Below are positions 1 through 8,225 of a DNA stretch of 64,000 nucleotides, in pieces. The DNA is from Clostridia bacterium (GTDB lineage: Bacteria; Bacillota; Clostridia; Oscillospirales; Acutalibacteraceae). Under the pieces are notes generated by a model. That model searched no databases and was not told the origin of the DNA. It was given only the letters and a program-made list of their open reading frames with translations. Positions within the stretch are counted from its first letter, which is position 1; each line of letters opens with the position of its first letter. The position numbers were made by a program, and so were the translations under genes. The DNA lies in contig JAFQRA010000021.1 in the NCBI GenBank assembly GCA_017410325.1, positions 124,001 through 188,000 on the forward strand, read 5' to 3'.

Positions 1-1
1 G

Positions 2-841
2 GGTCTCAAAGACCCGAAGCGGCCAACTGGCTCGTTCATTTTCCTCGGCCCTACGGGCGTGGGTAAAACCGAGCTTTGCAAAACGCTTGCCGCCTCAATG
101 TTCGGCGATGAAAACGCAATGATAAGGCTCGATATGTCCGAATATATGGAAAAGCACACCACCTCACGCCTTGTCGGCTCGCCTCCCGGCTACGTCGGCT
201 ATGACGAGGGCGGTCAGCTCACCGAGCGTGTGCGCCGCAAGCCCTATTCGGTAATTCTGTTTGACGAAATCGAAAAAGCACACCCCGACGTGTTCAATAT
301 GCTGTTGCAGATTCTTGATGACGGTATACTCACCGATTCCCAGGGGCGAAAGGTCGATTTCAAAAACTGTATTATAATTATGACCTCAAACATCGGCGCA
401 AAGCTGATTGCGGGCAGCGGCTCAGCGCTAGGCTTCGGCAACGAAAAGGGCAGTTCAATGAGCGATGAAAAAATCAAAGAAGCGGTTATGGGCGAGCTCA
501 AAAAAGCGTTCCGTCCCGAATTTCTCAACCGCGTTGACGACATCATCGTTTTCCGCAAGCTTGTCAAAGAAGACATCAGAGAAATTGCAAAGCGTATGCT
601 GTCCTCTCTTACAAAGCGTGTTGCGGCTATGGGAATAACCGTTGAGTTTGACGAAACCGCCACGGAAAAAATTGCCGATGCAGGCTTTGACCCCGTTTAC
701 GGTGCAAGACCCCTGCGCAGAGCAATTCAGTCGCAAATCGAGGATAAGCTTTCCGAAGAAATCCTGGAAGGTAAAATAAATGCAGGTGAAGCCTGTGTCT
801 GTAAGGCAGACAGTGACGGCTTTGTGTTTGAAAAGAAATAA
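2..841 (+). CDS. clpC: ATP-dependent Clp protease ATPase ClpC, C-terminal part (5' end outside window)
   Basis: Open in frame from base 2; the first 279 visible residues are the second AAA+ module of a Hsp100 unfoldase. Seen: Walker [10 protein letters not shown], pore-loop/ClpB-ClpC signature [17 protein letters not shown], Walker [12 protein letters not shown], sensor-1 IIIMTSN, and sensor-2 GARPLRR near the end. The wording of this module matches ClpC of Bacillota better than ClpB. In the family it unfolds proteins for ClpP in the cytoplasm, with adaptor MecA or McsB. N-terminal repeats, the first AAA+ domain and any ctsR-mcsAB neighbours lie outside the window. An intrinsic terminator follows 15 bases after the stop. 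Confidence 0.95.
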   Translation, partial: GLKDPKRPTGSFIFLGPTGVGKTELCKTLAASMFGDENAMIRLDMSEYMEKHTTSRLVGSPPGYVGYDEGGQLTERVRRKPYSVILFDEIEKAHPDVFNMLLQILDDGILTDSQGRKVDFKNCIIIMTSNIGAKLIAGSGSALGFGNEKGSSMSDEKIKEAVMGELKKAFRPEFLNRVDDIIVFRKLVKEDIREIAKRMLSSLTKRVAAMGITVEFDETATEKIADAGFDPVYGARPLRRAIQSQIEDKLSEEILEGKINAGEACVCKADSDGFVFEKK

Positions 842-856
842 GAATAGTTCATCAAC

Positions 857-898
857 ATTCAGGGCAGTAACCAAGGGAAGGAGCTGCCCTGAATTTTT
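857..898 (+). terminator. Intrinsic terminator after clpC
   Basis: Perfect 11-bp stem ATTCAGGGCAG (857-867) with CTGCCCTGAAT (884-894), followed by a short T run. Confidence 0.9.
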
Positions 899-934
899 AT
901 CTGAGCTGTATTCTGAATTCGGTAAATAATCCGA

Positions 935-963
935 TTGACTAATTCTCCTTGTTATGGTAAAAT
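935..963 (+). promoter_or_regulatory. Sigma-A-type promoter for the lipoprotein gene
   Basis: TTGACT (935-940), 17-base spacer, TAAAAT (958-963). It lies 32 bases before the ATG at 996, with ribosome site AAGGAGA at 981-987. Confidence 0.65.
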
Positions 964-995
964 AATTTGTAATTCTTTAAAAGGAGATATGAGAA

Positions 996-1676
996 ATGAA
1001 AAAATATATTGCCGTTGTTCTTGTTTTCGCCATGATTTTTGCTTTCGCAGCCTGCAAAAATGATGTTGACGAGGGTCAGACAACCGAGCCCGTTGCAGAG
1101 GAAACGGGCAGACCCGGCGACTGGGTTACAAATGCTTCGGGTGAACCGCAGACAACACAGAACTACTATGTAATTCTTGATGACAACAGTAAGCCGATGA
1201 CGGAAGTTGTCACGGATGAAAACGGCTCCGAAAGCTTTGAAATTGTAACAACCGTTGTCTACGACATTGAAACCTACCCCGGTGCAACTCAGGCACCCAC
1301 GGTTGCACCCGGCTACACAATGGCAGACAAGGGAATGAGCTGGCCCGGATATAAGTTTATGGACAAGGTGCCCGTGCTTAAAGAAAAGATTTCCGACAGC
1401 AGCTACTCAAAGAACGAAGAGGGCGAGGTTGCCGTTATATACCTCAACGATATGAGCTATGCCGATTACCTTAAGTATATCGACAAGTGCAAGGCAGCAG
1501 GCTTTGAGCAGACACTCGGCGACAACCTTCCCGAAAAAGAAGAGGACGGCAACAGCTATATTTACTACTCAATAGCAAACGGCCTGTATCTCGGTGTCAC
1601 CTACAACACCAATTCCGCACCCTACCGTAACTGTGACGTTAAAATTACCGTTACCAACTACGATGTCAGAAAGTAA
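996..1676 (+). CDS. Secreted lipoprotein of unknown function
   Basis: 226 residues. The N-terminus is a lipoprotein signal: MKK, a hydrophobic stretch, then lipobox-like FAAC with the modifiable Cys at residue 20. A Thr/Glu/Pro-rich linker follows (about 25-110), then a folded part that mentions many Tyr and Asp residues (about 115-226). The start is fixed by AAGGAGA at 981-987. I do not recognise the C-terminal domain. It would be anchored on the outer face of the membrane. It has its own promoter and is followed 16 bases later by an HAD phosphatase gene, with which it is probably co-transcribed up to the terminator at 2265. Confidence 0.8.
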   Translation: MKKYIAVVLVFAMIFAFAACKNDVDEGQTTEPVAEETGRPGDWVTNASGEPQTTQNYYVILDDNSKPMTEVVTDENGSESFEIVTTVVYDIETYPGATQAPTVAPGYTMADKGMSWPGYKFMDKVPVLKEKISDSSYSKNEEGEVAVIYLNDMSYADYLKYIDKCKAAGFEQTLGDNLPEKEEDGNSYIYYSIANGLYLGVTYNTNSAPYRNCDVKITVTNYDVRK

Positions 1677-1692
1677 AAGCGCCCGATAAGAA

Positions 1693-2259
1693 ATGAACGT
1701 ATTTGATTTTGACAATACAATTTACAGGGGCGAAAGCTTTGTTGACCTGTTTGTAATGGTGCTCAAAAAAGACCCGACCCTGCTGAGAAACGTTCCGCAC
1801 ATGGTTTCGGGCGTGCTGCAGTACAAGCTGGGCACGCTCCGCCTTGAAAAGGCACTTGAAAAATATGCGGGCATTTTTGAGGAATACGTTTCGGGGCTCG
1901 ATAATCTGGACGGCCTTGTAAACGAATTCTGGGACAAGCACATACATAAGGTCAAGCCGTTTTATCTGGACGTTAAGAGCGAGGACGATATTGTAATTTC
2001 CGCTTCGCCCGAAATCGTAATTGCCGAGGTGTGCAGAAGAATAGGCATAAACAACTACGTCGGCACGAAATACGACGTTGAAGCGGGCAAGCTCGGTATG
2101 GTGTGCTTCCGCGAAAATAAGATAAAGGCTTTTTACGAGCGATATCCCGACGGAAAAATCGACACGCTTTACACCGACTCAATGCACGACAAACCGCTTA
2201 TGGATATTTCCGACAAGGTGTTTTTCGTAACGGGTGACAGGATAAAGAGAATAAAATAA
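1693..2259 (+). CDS. HAD-superfamily phosphatase (HAD-IB / phosphoserine phosphatase-like)
   Basis: 188 residues. HAD motif I is at the very N-terminus (FDFDNTIYRG, nucleophile and general acid Asp). Motif II is IVISASPE near residue 96, and motif III/IV region is YTDSMHDKPLM near residue 157, where the metal-binding acidic pair is expected. An all-helical cap sits between motifs I and II, as in HAD-IB enzymes that hydrolyse small phosphate esters. The substrate cannot be read. The ribosome site before this ATG is weak, so translation may be coupled to the lipoprotein gene 16 bases upstream. A terminator follows. Confidence 0.8.
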   Translation: MNVFDFDNTIYRGESFVDLFVMVLKKDPTLLRNVPHMVSGVLQYKLGTLRLEKALEKYAGIFEEYVSGLDNLDGLVNEFWDKHIHKVKPFYLDVKSEDDIVISASPEIVIAEVCRRIGINNYVGTKYDVEAGKLGMVCFRENKIKAFYERYPDGKIDTLYTDSMHDKPLMDISDKVFFVTGDRIKRIK

Positions 2260-2264
2260 AACCA

Positions 2265-2298
2265 AGCTCTCCGCTTTTGTGTGGAGAGCTAGATTTTG
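2265..2298. terminator. Bidirectional terminator between convergent genes
   Basis: 8-bp stem AGCTCTCC (2265-2272) with GGAGAGCT (2283-2290). T-rich sequence follows on both strands, so it can serve the HAD gene (plus) and the glycosidase-like gene (minus). Confidence 0.75.
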
Positions 2299-2317
2299 TT
2301 AGTGCATTCTGCGCTTT

Positions 2318-4303
2318 TTACAAGTAATAATTAATAAGCTTTCTCAAATCCGCATACTGTCTTTCGTATTTTTCAAAAAGCAACTTAAAAAGCTTGGCGA
2401 AAATATTTTCATCGGCTTCTCTCGGCGGTATCTCTTCGCCGTCAGCGGTGCTGTCAAAAACGAAGGTAAACCTTCCGCCGGGGGCAACATCGCCGTCGGT
2501 GTAGAAATCCAGAATATCCTCGCTCTGAACGTTGTCGGCCCACTTGAAGTTAAACTTCACCGCTTCGCCGTCCGGGCCGAGTGCGCTTCTCGGCACGGCT
2601 ATCTGCAACACGTTACCGCTGACGCTGTAATCGGCAAGGGCAACCGTTTCAAAGCTCCAACCGCTGACTGAACGCTCAACCGTAACCTTGCCGTTTTCGG
2701 GCGAATTGCGGTTTATAACGTACTCAAAGCCCTCCCAGTTGGGCGAAACACCGCTTGTGTCGGTGTCTACAAACAGGCGCATCCACGCGCTGTCGGTTTC
2801 GGGAGTAAGCTCGTCAACCGTTTCAACGCAGAAATAAACGTTGTCGCTGTCATAAGCAACCTTTGCCTTGGCGATATCGTTGCGCCTTGTGTCGTTGGTG
2901 TAATATGTTCCAAGCCACCCTGCGCTGTCACGGTTTTCACCGCCCGTGTAGTGGCTGTATTCGGGCTGAACGCTTTCCCACTGTACCGTGTCGGCCGAAA
3001 TGTCAATGGTTTTTTGTGCGCCGTTTGCACGCTGAGCATCTACGCCCTTGAAGCGGCGGATATTTTCAACAAGCTGATAGTAATAATGGTCTTTGAGTAC
3101 GCCCTTACTCGGCTCAATGTCGCGGCTGTATTCGGGGCTGAACTGGTCGGGGAAGGCGTTTTCCGTGCCGTTCCATTCCTTCCAGCGGCCAGCAATCCAT
3201 TCGTTAAAGCCCGTTACAAAAATAAATTCGGGGTCGTTTTCGATTGCGTAATCCCATTGCTGCTGAAAATTAAGACCGTATAAAAGTGAGTTTTCGGTGT
3301 CTTTATCAACCGTTATTTCCTTGCCTGCGTAGCTGTAGGTGTAGGAGAAAACGCCGTCGGTGAAGCTTCTGCCCTGAACCGTGCCTTCGGGACAGTTCAG
3401 AGCGTTGAGGCCGTATTCGTTGGCATTCTGCGCAACGGAAACACACATCTGCTCCACACCGCCGAAAATGCGTTTGCCGAACCTGGTCTGCTCGTAATCG
3501 GAGCACCAGCCCCAGGTATCATCAAGAAAATCCGTATCGTCCGCAAAATAGGTTGCCTCATTGTCGCGGAAGGTGAAGAAATCGAAAATCTCCTTGTCAA
3601 TTTCATCATCAAGGTCAAGGCAGGTTATATCCGCCATTACGAGCGGCTTGCCCTCCCACATAAACCACATATCCTCATAAAGGCCCTGCGAGTACATTAT
3701 TTCGTAAAGCGTTCTCAGCTGAGTGCGTGTGTCCTCAGCACCGCCGAAATTGAGAATAAAGGCAACCTGTGGAACGTCAACGCCGTCTGCTTTTGCTTCG
3801 CTCCACACCTCAAGAAGCACGGAAGCCGAAGGCTCAAACAGAAGCGTTCCGTTGGTTGTGTCGAATATAACAACGTCAACGTCGGCATCGGTCAAAAGCT
3901 CGGCGTGCTTGCGCAGGACATATCTGTCCGTACTCGTGTAGAAGCCGTAAAGAGGCTCATCCCAGAAATACGGTCTGCCGTCGTATGTGTTACCCCAGGC
4001 AGGGTGCTCCCAATCGTTCACTGCTTCGGGGTATTTGTCGAGCACACTGCCCGTAGTCAGCGGCTCGTGGTCATTGACCCAGCGGTAATGCCACGTCCAG
4101 TAGAAAACACCCACAAATTTATCCTGCCTTCTGCCGCCGACGGCTTCACCGTCCGACAGCGTTCTGCCCAGTCCGTCTACCGCCGCCCACGTTGAAGGCT
4201 GTACCGGAGTTGCTTTTTCCCGCGTGCCCGAAGCGAAAACGGCACCTGTTCCCGAAAGCACGGCAAAACACAGTAATAAGGATATAATACGAATAAATTT
4301 CAT
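2318..4303 (-). CDS. Secreted glycoside-hydrolase-like protein with C-terminal CBM9-like domain
   Basis: 661 residues from the ATG at 4303. The upstream ATG at 4312 overlaps the ribosome site AAGGAG, so 4303 is preferred (9-base spacing). A signal peptide ends near the ASG after about 24 residues. Residues about 50-420 carry a TIM-barrel-like region with YFWDEPLYGFYTSTDR, DVVIFDTTNG and NEWIAGRWKEW, resembling the GH71/GH99-like group that often acts on alpha-linked or mannan polymers. Residues about 430-610 look like a CBM9-type carbohydrate-binding beta-sandwich (KVAYDSDNVYFCVE; WMRLFVDTDTSG). The last ~30 residues form an amphipathic tail. Exact substrate is unknown. It is monocistronic with its own promoter. 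Confidence 0.7.
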   Translation of the reverse strand: MKFIRIISLLLCFAVLSGTGAVFASGTREKATPVQPSTWAAVDGLGRTLSDGEAVGGRRQDKFVGVFYWTWHYRWVNDHEPLTTGSVLDKYPEAVNDWEHPAWGNTYDGRPYFWDEPLYGFYTSTDRYVLRKHAELLTDADVDVVIFDTTNGTLLFEPSASVLLEVWSEAKADGVDVPQVAFILNFGGAEDTRTQLRTLYEIMYSQGLYEDMWFMWEGKPLVMADITCLDLDDEIDKEIFDFFTFRDNEATYFADDTDFLDDTWGWCSDYEQTRFGKRIFGGVEQMCVSVAQNANEYGLNALNCPEGTVQGRSFTDGVFSYTYSYAGKEITVDKDTENSLLYGLNFQQQWDYAIENDPEFIFVTGFNEWIAGRWKEWNGTENAFPDQFSPEYSRDIEPSKGVLKDHYYYQLVENIRRFKGVDAQRANGAQKTIDISADTVQWESVQPEYSHYTGGENRDSAGWLGTYYTNDTRRNDIAKAKVAYDSDNVYFCVETVDELTPETDSAWMRLFVDTDTSGVSPNWEGFEYVINRNSPENGKVTVERSVSGWSFETVALADYSVSGNVLQIAVPRSALGPDGEAVKFNFKWADNVQSEDILDFYTDGDVAPGGRFTFVFDSTADGEEIPPREADENIFAKLFKLLFEKYERQYADLRKLINYYL

Positions 4304-4347
4304 AATCAACATCTCCTTGAAAAGAAAAAAGCGGGTTGATAAAATTA

Positions 4348-4376
4348 TTTTATCATTTTTATCTGTTTAAATCAAC
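4348..4376 (-). promoter_or_regulatory. Promoter for the secreted glycosidase-like gene
   Basis: On the minus strand TTGATT (4376-4371), 17-base spacer, TAAAAT (4353-4348), about 45 bases before the start codon. Confidence 0.6.
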
Positions 4377-4468
4377 CGATAATATTAACGGCGCATAATC
4401 TGTGCATCAGCGAAAAATTTGTCACCTTACCTTGCTCTCGTTCGTTTTATATGTGAAAGGAGGATACT

Positions 4469-4954
4469 ATGAAGTCTCGGGATCTCGAAAAAGAATTTGA
4501 AGAAAAATACAGGCTTTATGCGGCGATGCTTTACAGAATATCCTTTCTTTATCTCGGCAACAGCGCTGATGCCGAGGACGTGCTACAGGACGTGTTTACA
4601 AAATATTTTTTCGGCAAAGCCAAATTCAGCGGTGCCGAACACGAAAAGGCGTGGCTTATAAGAACAACTAAGAACGCCTGCCTCGATTTGCTCAAAAAGG
4701 CGGGCAGAAAAAACGTGAGTACGCAGGAGGTTTCACTTTCCGTATACTGTGAAAACGATGCACGGCAGGACGTGCTGCGCAGTGTGCTTGCCCTGCCTGC
4801 CAAGTACAAAATCGTGGTGCTTTTGTATTATTATAACGACTGTTCCGTTGAGGAAATTGCACGCATATTAAAGCTCAGTAAAGCCGCAGTAAAAAAACGT
4901 TTACAGCGCGGCAGAGAAATGCTCAAACCTGAATTGGAGGATTATGCACAATGA
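4469..4954 (+). CDS. ECF-type RNA polymerase sigma factor
   Basis: 161 residues. Region 2 (about 10-75) contains YLGNSADAEDVLQDVF and the promoter-melting part. Region 4 (about 105-155) has the helix-turn-helix CSVEEIARILKLSKAAVKKR. Region 3 is absent, as is normal for ECF sigmas. A strong site AAAGGAGG (4456-4463) fixes the start. The stop overlaps the start of the next gene by 4 bases (ATGA). The partner gene encodes a single-pass membrane protein, so the pair probably forms a signal-responsive sigma/anti-sigma unit. Such units usually control their own promoter, but I could not define it by eye. Confidence 0.92.
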   Translation: MKSRDLEKEFEEKYRLYAAMLYRISFLYLGNSADAEDVLQDVFTKYFFGKAKFSGAEHEKAWLIRTTKNACLDLLKKAGRKNVSTQEVSLSVYCENDARQDVLRSVLALPAKYKIVVLLYYYNDCSVEEIARILKLSKAAVKKRLQRGREMLKPELEDYAQ

Positions 4955-5823
4955 AAAAGGAAGAGTTCAAGAATATAATTGATGACATTCAGCCCGACAT
5001 ACATATGAAAACCCGACTCAAGGCAAAGGTCATCGGCGGTGCTGCTCACGCAAAGCCGAAAAGAAAAACAAGGGCGCTTGTTGCCGTGTGCCTTGCGGTA
5101 ATTATTGTTCTAGGTGCAGGCTTTGCCGGAACACAACCTGCGGCTGACCCCGAAATTTCCGCACAGGAAACCACACGGAATAACGTACTTGATATGATGG
5201 GCGGCTTTATAATGCTTGCAGGTGCCGCACAAGCCGAAAAGTACACGGTAATTCCGCTTGAAATCAACGAGGGCTATGACTGCGGCATTAAATTGACCGT
5301 AACCGATATACGAGGAATGACGGACGGTGAAAAGGAAAATGTCCGTTCCGAACTTGATAACGGGATTTACGCTTACCGTGATGAAGACGGCTTTTTCAGG
5401 GGCAGAAGCCATAGCTGCGGTACGGATGAATTTTATCTCACGCAGTATTCCGTCAATGAATTCAGGCTGACCTTGGAAGAGGGCAGAAGCGTAAAAAGCG
5501 TGTCGGTAAAAAACACGTCTGAATACGGAGAGCTTGTTTATTCTATAGGCAGACCTGTTTTTTCTGCTCCCGAACACGGACACGAAATCGTTATCAGCGG
5601 TGAAGATTACAACGCCGAAACGGACGGCTTTTACTGGGAGCACACGGACGAAATGTTAAAAGCTCTGTCGGAAAACAGCGGTATATCTTTTTCAGCCTTT
5701 AATGACACGGTTACGTTTACCGTTGAATATGAAGACGGGTTTACGGCAATCGGTGTTGTGGATATCGTTTTCAGCGAAAACGGCGAAGCAACAGCCGTTT
5801 GTAAAGATTATGCTTTAAAATAA
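4951..5823 (+). CDS. Single-pass membrane protein, putative anti-sigma factor
   Basis: 290 residues, translationally coupled to the ECF sigma gene (ATGA overlap). There is a short cytoplasmic N-terminus (about 1-42, basic, KPKRKTR), one transmembrane helix (about 43-62, ALVAVCLAVIIVLGAGF), and an extracytoplasmic domain of about 220 residues. The topology and gene order are those of anti-sigma factors that hold the sigma factor at the membrane. No zinc-binding HxxxCxxC motif is present, so it is not a ZAS-type anti-sigma. The outer domain is not recognised. The anti-sigma role is inferred from position only. Confidence 0.7.
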   Translation: MKKEEFKNIIDDIQPDIHMKTRLKAKVIGGAAHAKPKRKTRALVAVCLAVIIVLGAGFAGTQPAADPEISAQETTRNNVLDMMGGFIMLAGAAQAEKYTVIPLEINEGYDCGIKLTVTDIRGMTDGEKENVRSELDNGIYAYRDEDGFFRGRSHSCGTDEFYLTQYSVNEFRLTLEEGRSVKSVSVKNTSEYGELVYSIGRPVFSAPEHGHEIVISGEDYNAETDGFYWEHTDEMLKALSENSGISFSAFNDTVTFTVEYEDGFTAIGVVDIVFSENGEATAVCKDYALK

Positions 5824-5868
5824 AGGTAGGTGAAGCAGAAAAAGTATAGTTTTTCCGGGAAGAGATAA

Positions 5869-5914
5869 AGGACAGCACAGTATGGGTGAACTGTGCTGTC
5901 CTGTTTTGTGTTTT
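5869..5914 (+). terminator. Intrinsic terminator after the sigma/anti-sigma pair
   Basis: Perfect 13-bp stem AGGACAGCACAGT (5869-5881) with ACTGTGCTGTCCT (5890-5902), then a T-rich run. Confidence 0.92.
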
Positions 5915-5994
5915 ATCGCAGATAAAATGCAGTGCCGTCAATCACGCACGGGATTGACGGCATATCGTAGGTGAATGTAACGAGCCTATATCGA

Positions 5995-6038
5995 AATTTC
6001 AAGCATTGAAATTATATCGCATTTGCCGTAAGGCAAAT
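5995..6038. repeat. Double-palindrome intergenic element
   Basis: Two adjacent inverted repeats: AATTTCAA-gca-TTGAAATT (5995-6013) and ATTTGCC-gtaa-GGCAAAT (6021-6038), set in ATAT-rich flanks. The layout is that of short palindromic interspersed elements in clostridial genomes. No second copy occurs in this window, so dispersal is a guess. Confidence 0.45.
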
Positions 6039-6076
6039 ATATCGCTATAAAAATTAAATATTTTACTATAAGAAAA

Positions 6077-6100
6077 CAGCCTCACGCATTGGTGAGGCTG
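6077..6100 (-). terminator. Terminator for the minus-strand membrane-protein genes
   Basis: 9-bp stem CAGCCTCAC (6077-6085) with GTGAGGCTG (6092-6100). On the minus strand TTTTCTTATAG follows. Confidence 0.8.
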
Positions 6101-6112
6101 AATAGAGTTTAA

Positions 6113-6784
6113 TCAGTTATTAGCACTTTTATTCAGCCAGTTTAAAGCTGCCTCTTCGCTTAACTCTACAGAAACATTCGATTGTGAGTCAACAATAGGT
6201 GTTAGAACAATTCCAGAATCTGATGAATATATATCAATAGCAACGTTTTCAAGTATTATCCAATACTCCAATCCACCCGGTATATCGGTTCTGTATCCAA
6301 TGTCTATATTATCAGGTAATTCAATTCGGAAATTTATATGCTGTTCTGTTTCGGGAACGGATGTGTTTTCCCACGGTATATAAACAAGGAACACATTGTT
6401 GCTTACTTGATCTATAATTTTTGCAACACAATTGTAACGATATGTATATCCGTTTGAGTGCTTTTCATATTTGTTTTCTCCTTCGTAAAGTCCGTTCTTC
6501 TTGGAATATGAAATTACTTCTTTAGCGTTGAGAATAGTAACAGGTTCACTTGACATTGTTTGCTTTTCAACTTTGTCACCTATCGAACTCACTATGGAAA
6601 TCAACACCATTATCAGTAAAGCAGTACCGCAACCAATTCTCTTTTTTCGTTTCTTTTCTTGCTTTTTTGCTTCTTTTTCGTCTTCAATGCGTTTTAATGC
6701 AGCGTAATAGTCGTTTTGGTTTTGCGTATTGTTAATAATCGGTGTATTGTTTGGATTTGATTCATTTTTTATATTTTCATCCAT
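6113..6784 (-). CDS. Single-pass membrane protein of unknown function
   Basis: 223 residues. An Asn-rich N-terminus is followed by a Lys/Glu-rich segment (about 30-48), then one hydrophobic helix (about 50-68, CGTALLIMVLISIVSSIG) and an extracytoplasmic domain (about 75-223). Start from GAGGTG nine bases before the ATG. No family is recognised. It lies 36 bases downstream of a PH/SHOCT membrane protein gene on the same strand and before a shared terminator, so the two probably form an operon. Base composition is more AT-rich than the surrounding chromosome, suggesting an acquired patch. Confidence 0.7.
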   Translation of the reverse strand: MDENIKNESNPNNTPIINNTQNQNDYYAALKRIEDEKEAKKQEKKRKKRIGCGTALLIMVLISIVSSIGDKVEKQTMSSEPVTILNAKEVISYSKKNGLYEGENKYEKHSNGYTYRYNCVAKIIDQVSNNVFLVYIPWENTSVPETEQHINFRIELPDNIDIGYRTDIPGGLEYWIILENVAIDIYSSDSGIVLTPIVDSQSNVSVELSEEAALNWLNKSANN

Positions 6785-6820
6785 TTTGCTTCACCTCGTG
6801 GTATAGTAATTAAGACAGAA

Positions 6821-7672
6821 CTAAATGCCCAAAAGCTGCTTTTTCTTTGCGTCAAATTCCTCTTGTGTAATGACTCCGTTATCCAATAATTCTTTGTACT
6901 TTTTTAATTCATCTGCCGAAGAATCACTTTTTATAACTGTTGTTTGCTGTGATTCTTCTTTCTTGGATTTAAACATATCAACGCAATTATTGATATAGTT
7001 TTTTACTTCTTCAGCATTGTGAATGTAGTGGAAAACAGATTTTTTATCGCCGTGAATAATTTGCAGAGTTTTACCCGACCTTAATTTATCAGCTTTTGTT
7101 TGACTTACCGTAATGTTATTAATATTAGCAAATGGAATATCGATTTTTTTCTTTATTATTGCGATACCGCAACTTCCATATATTTTATCATCTTTGATGT
7201 TGAGCTGAGTGTTTTGACACTCTTTTTTTCTTGTGAACTCAAAAACAAACGGAGCAGCAGCAAGCAATATATTAAGTACGATAAATATAAAAACGTTTTC
7301 AGGATAAGATTCTTTTTGTTCTCCCCAGTATGTTTTATCATTGCTGTATCCCATATCATAAAAATAATTATGTTGCCAGCCTTCACCTTCAAAAGTGAAT
7401 CTCAAAAAATACCAACCGGTATACTTGTCTTCATGTGCCGGAAAATATTCGCCGTTATTTTCAGAGTAGCGATTCATTACTTGTCCACCGTCGCTGTAGT
7501 TGGTGCCACTGCCTACAAAGAAGCCTAAAATAAAGATAACAACAAAAGCAACATAGTAGAGCTTTTTGAATTTATTCGCTTCAGGATGTTCCGTAACACG
7601 AATGTCGGCTTTTACAGTAGTAGCGTTTTCATTAGTTACGTCAATGATGATGTTATCAATAATTTTTTCCAT
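6821..7672 (-). CDS. Membrane protein with PH-like and C-terminal SHOCT domains
   Basis: 283 residues from the ATG at 7672, which is 7 bases from the GAGG site; a second ATG at 7678 is too close to it. There are two hydrophobic helices (about 40-58 and about 125-145). The part after the second helix has a bacterial PH/YdbS-like run (YGSCGIAIIKKKIDIPFANI). The last ~30 residues are a SHOCT domain (ELLDNGVITQEEFDAKKKQLL), a short module often found at the end of membrane or secreted proteins. Function unknown. Divergent from an XRE regulator across a Fur-like box, with its own promoter. Confidence 0.75.
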   Translation of the reverse strand: MEKIIDNIIIDVTNENATTVKADIRVTEHPEANKFKKLYYVAFVVIFILGFFVGSGTNYSDGGQVMNRYSENNGEYFPAHEDKYTGWYFLRFTFEGEGWQHNYFYDMGYSNDKTYWGEQKESYPENVFIFIVLNILLAAAPFVFEFTRKKECQNTQLNIKDDKIYGSCGIAIIKKKIDIPFANINNITVSQTKADKLRSGKTLQIIHGDKKSVFHYIHNAEEVKNYINNCVDMFKSKKEESQQTTVIKSDSSADELKKYKELLDNGVITQEEFDAKKKQLLGI

Positions 7673-7705
7673 ATCCATACCTCTTTTTTATACTTATTTA
7701 ATCTA

Positions 7706-7733
7706 ATTATAACTGCTTGATTTTAAATGTCAA
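7706..7733 (-). promoter_or_regulatory. Promoter for the PH/SHOCT protein operon
   Basis: Minus strand TTGACA (7733-7728), 16-base spacer, TATAAT (7711-7706). Confidence 0.7.
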
Positions 7734-7737
7734 TAAT

Positions 7738-7754
7738 GATAATGAAAATCATTA
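7738..7754. promoter_or_regulatory. Fur/PerR-like box in a divergent promoter region
   Basis: GATAATGAAAATCATTA closely fits the palindromic GATAATGATAATCATTATC consensus. It overlaps the -35 of the rightward XRE promoter and sits just upstream of the leftward -35, so a bound repressor could act on both. Confidence 0.45.
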
Positions 7755-7780
7755 ATAAATATTCTATAACTTGATAAAAT
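7752..7780 (+). promoter_or_regulatory. Promoter for the XRE regulator
   Basis: TTAATA (7752-7757), 17-base spacer, TAAAAT (7775-7780); 29 bases before the ATG. Confidence 0.5.
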
Positions 7781-7809
7781 AAATCAAAACAGCCTGTGAG
7801 GTTTGATTT

Positions 7810-8121
7810 ATGATTAATTTCAAGCAGATTGGACAAAGAGTAAAAAACGCCCGTAATGAAAACGGCTATACTCAAGAAGAGTTTTCCGAAATGCTGGGTG
7901 TTTCAGTTGAGCATTTAAGCAGAATTGAAACGGGTTCCTGCAGACCGAGTCTTAACCTGATTGAAAGGATCTGCAAAGCGTTACAGGTTTCGGAAGAAGC
8001 AATTATGTTCGGCAATATAAATGCCAATTCACAGCATAGTGAACTGGCAAACAAAATAGCCTGCCTTTCTATTGAGAAACAGCAAGCCTTGAATGTGATA
8101 ATAGATTTAATTTCAGAATAG
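7810..8121 (+). CDS. XRE-family helix-turn-helix regulator
   Basis: 103 residues. The Cro/C1-type HTH occupies about residues 7-62 (GYTQEEFSEMLGVSVEHLSRIE, then PSLNLIERICKAL). The remaining ~35 residues are a short helical tail. It is a cytoplasmic DNA-binding protein, divergent from the PH/SHOCT membrane operon, which is the obvious target. Ribosome site TGAGG precedes the ATG. A strong terminator follows at 8130. Confidence 0.88.
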   Translation: MINFKQIGQRVKNARNENGYTQEEFSEMLGVSVEHLSRIETGSCRPSLNLIERICKALQVSEEAIMFGNINANSQHSELANKIACLSIEKQQALNVIIDLISE

Positions 8122-8129
8122 TTGATACT

Positions 8130-8170
8130 AGAACAACCGCCTTGCTTTTGGTAAAGCGGTTGTTCTATTT
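8130..8170 (+). terminator. Terminator after the XRE gene
   Basis: 11-bp stem AGAACAACCGC (8130-8140) with GCGGTTGTTCT (8156-8166), followed by a T-rich stretch. Confidence 0.88.
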
Positions 8171-8192
8171 ATAATCGGAGCGAAGCGACCCT

Positions 8193-8225
8193 CAATTTTG
8201 CACTTTGCGTTTTGCATTTTGCATT
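8193..8225. repeat. TGCAAA-iterated dispersed repeat, copy 1
   Basis: Read on the minus strand this is AATGCAAAATGCAAAACGCA followed by AAGTGCAAAATTG. A close relative lies at 56507-56543. It sits directly at the 3' end of the HAD gene. Confidence 0.6.
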
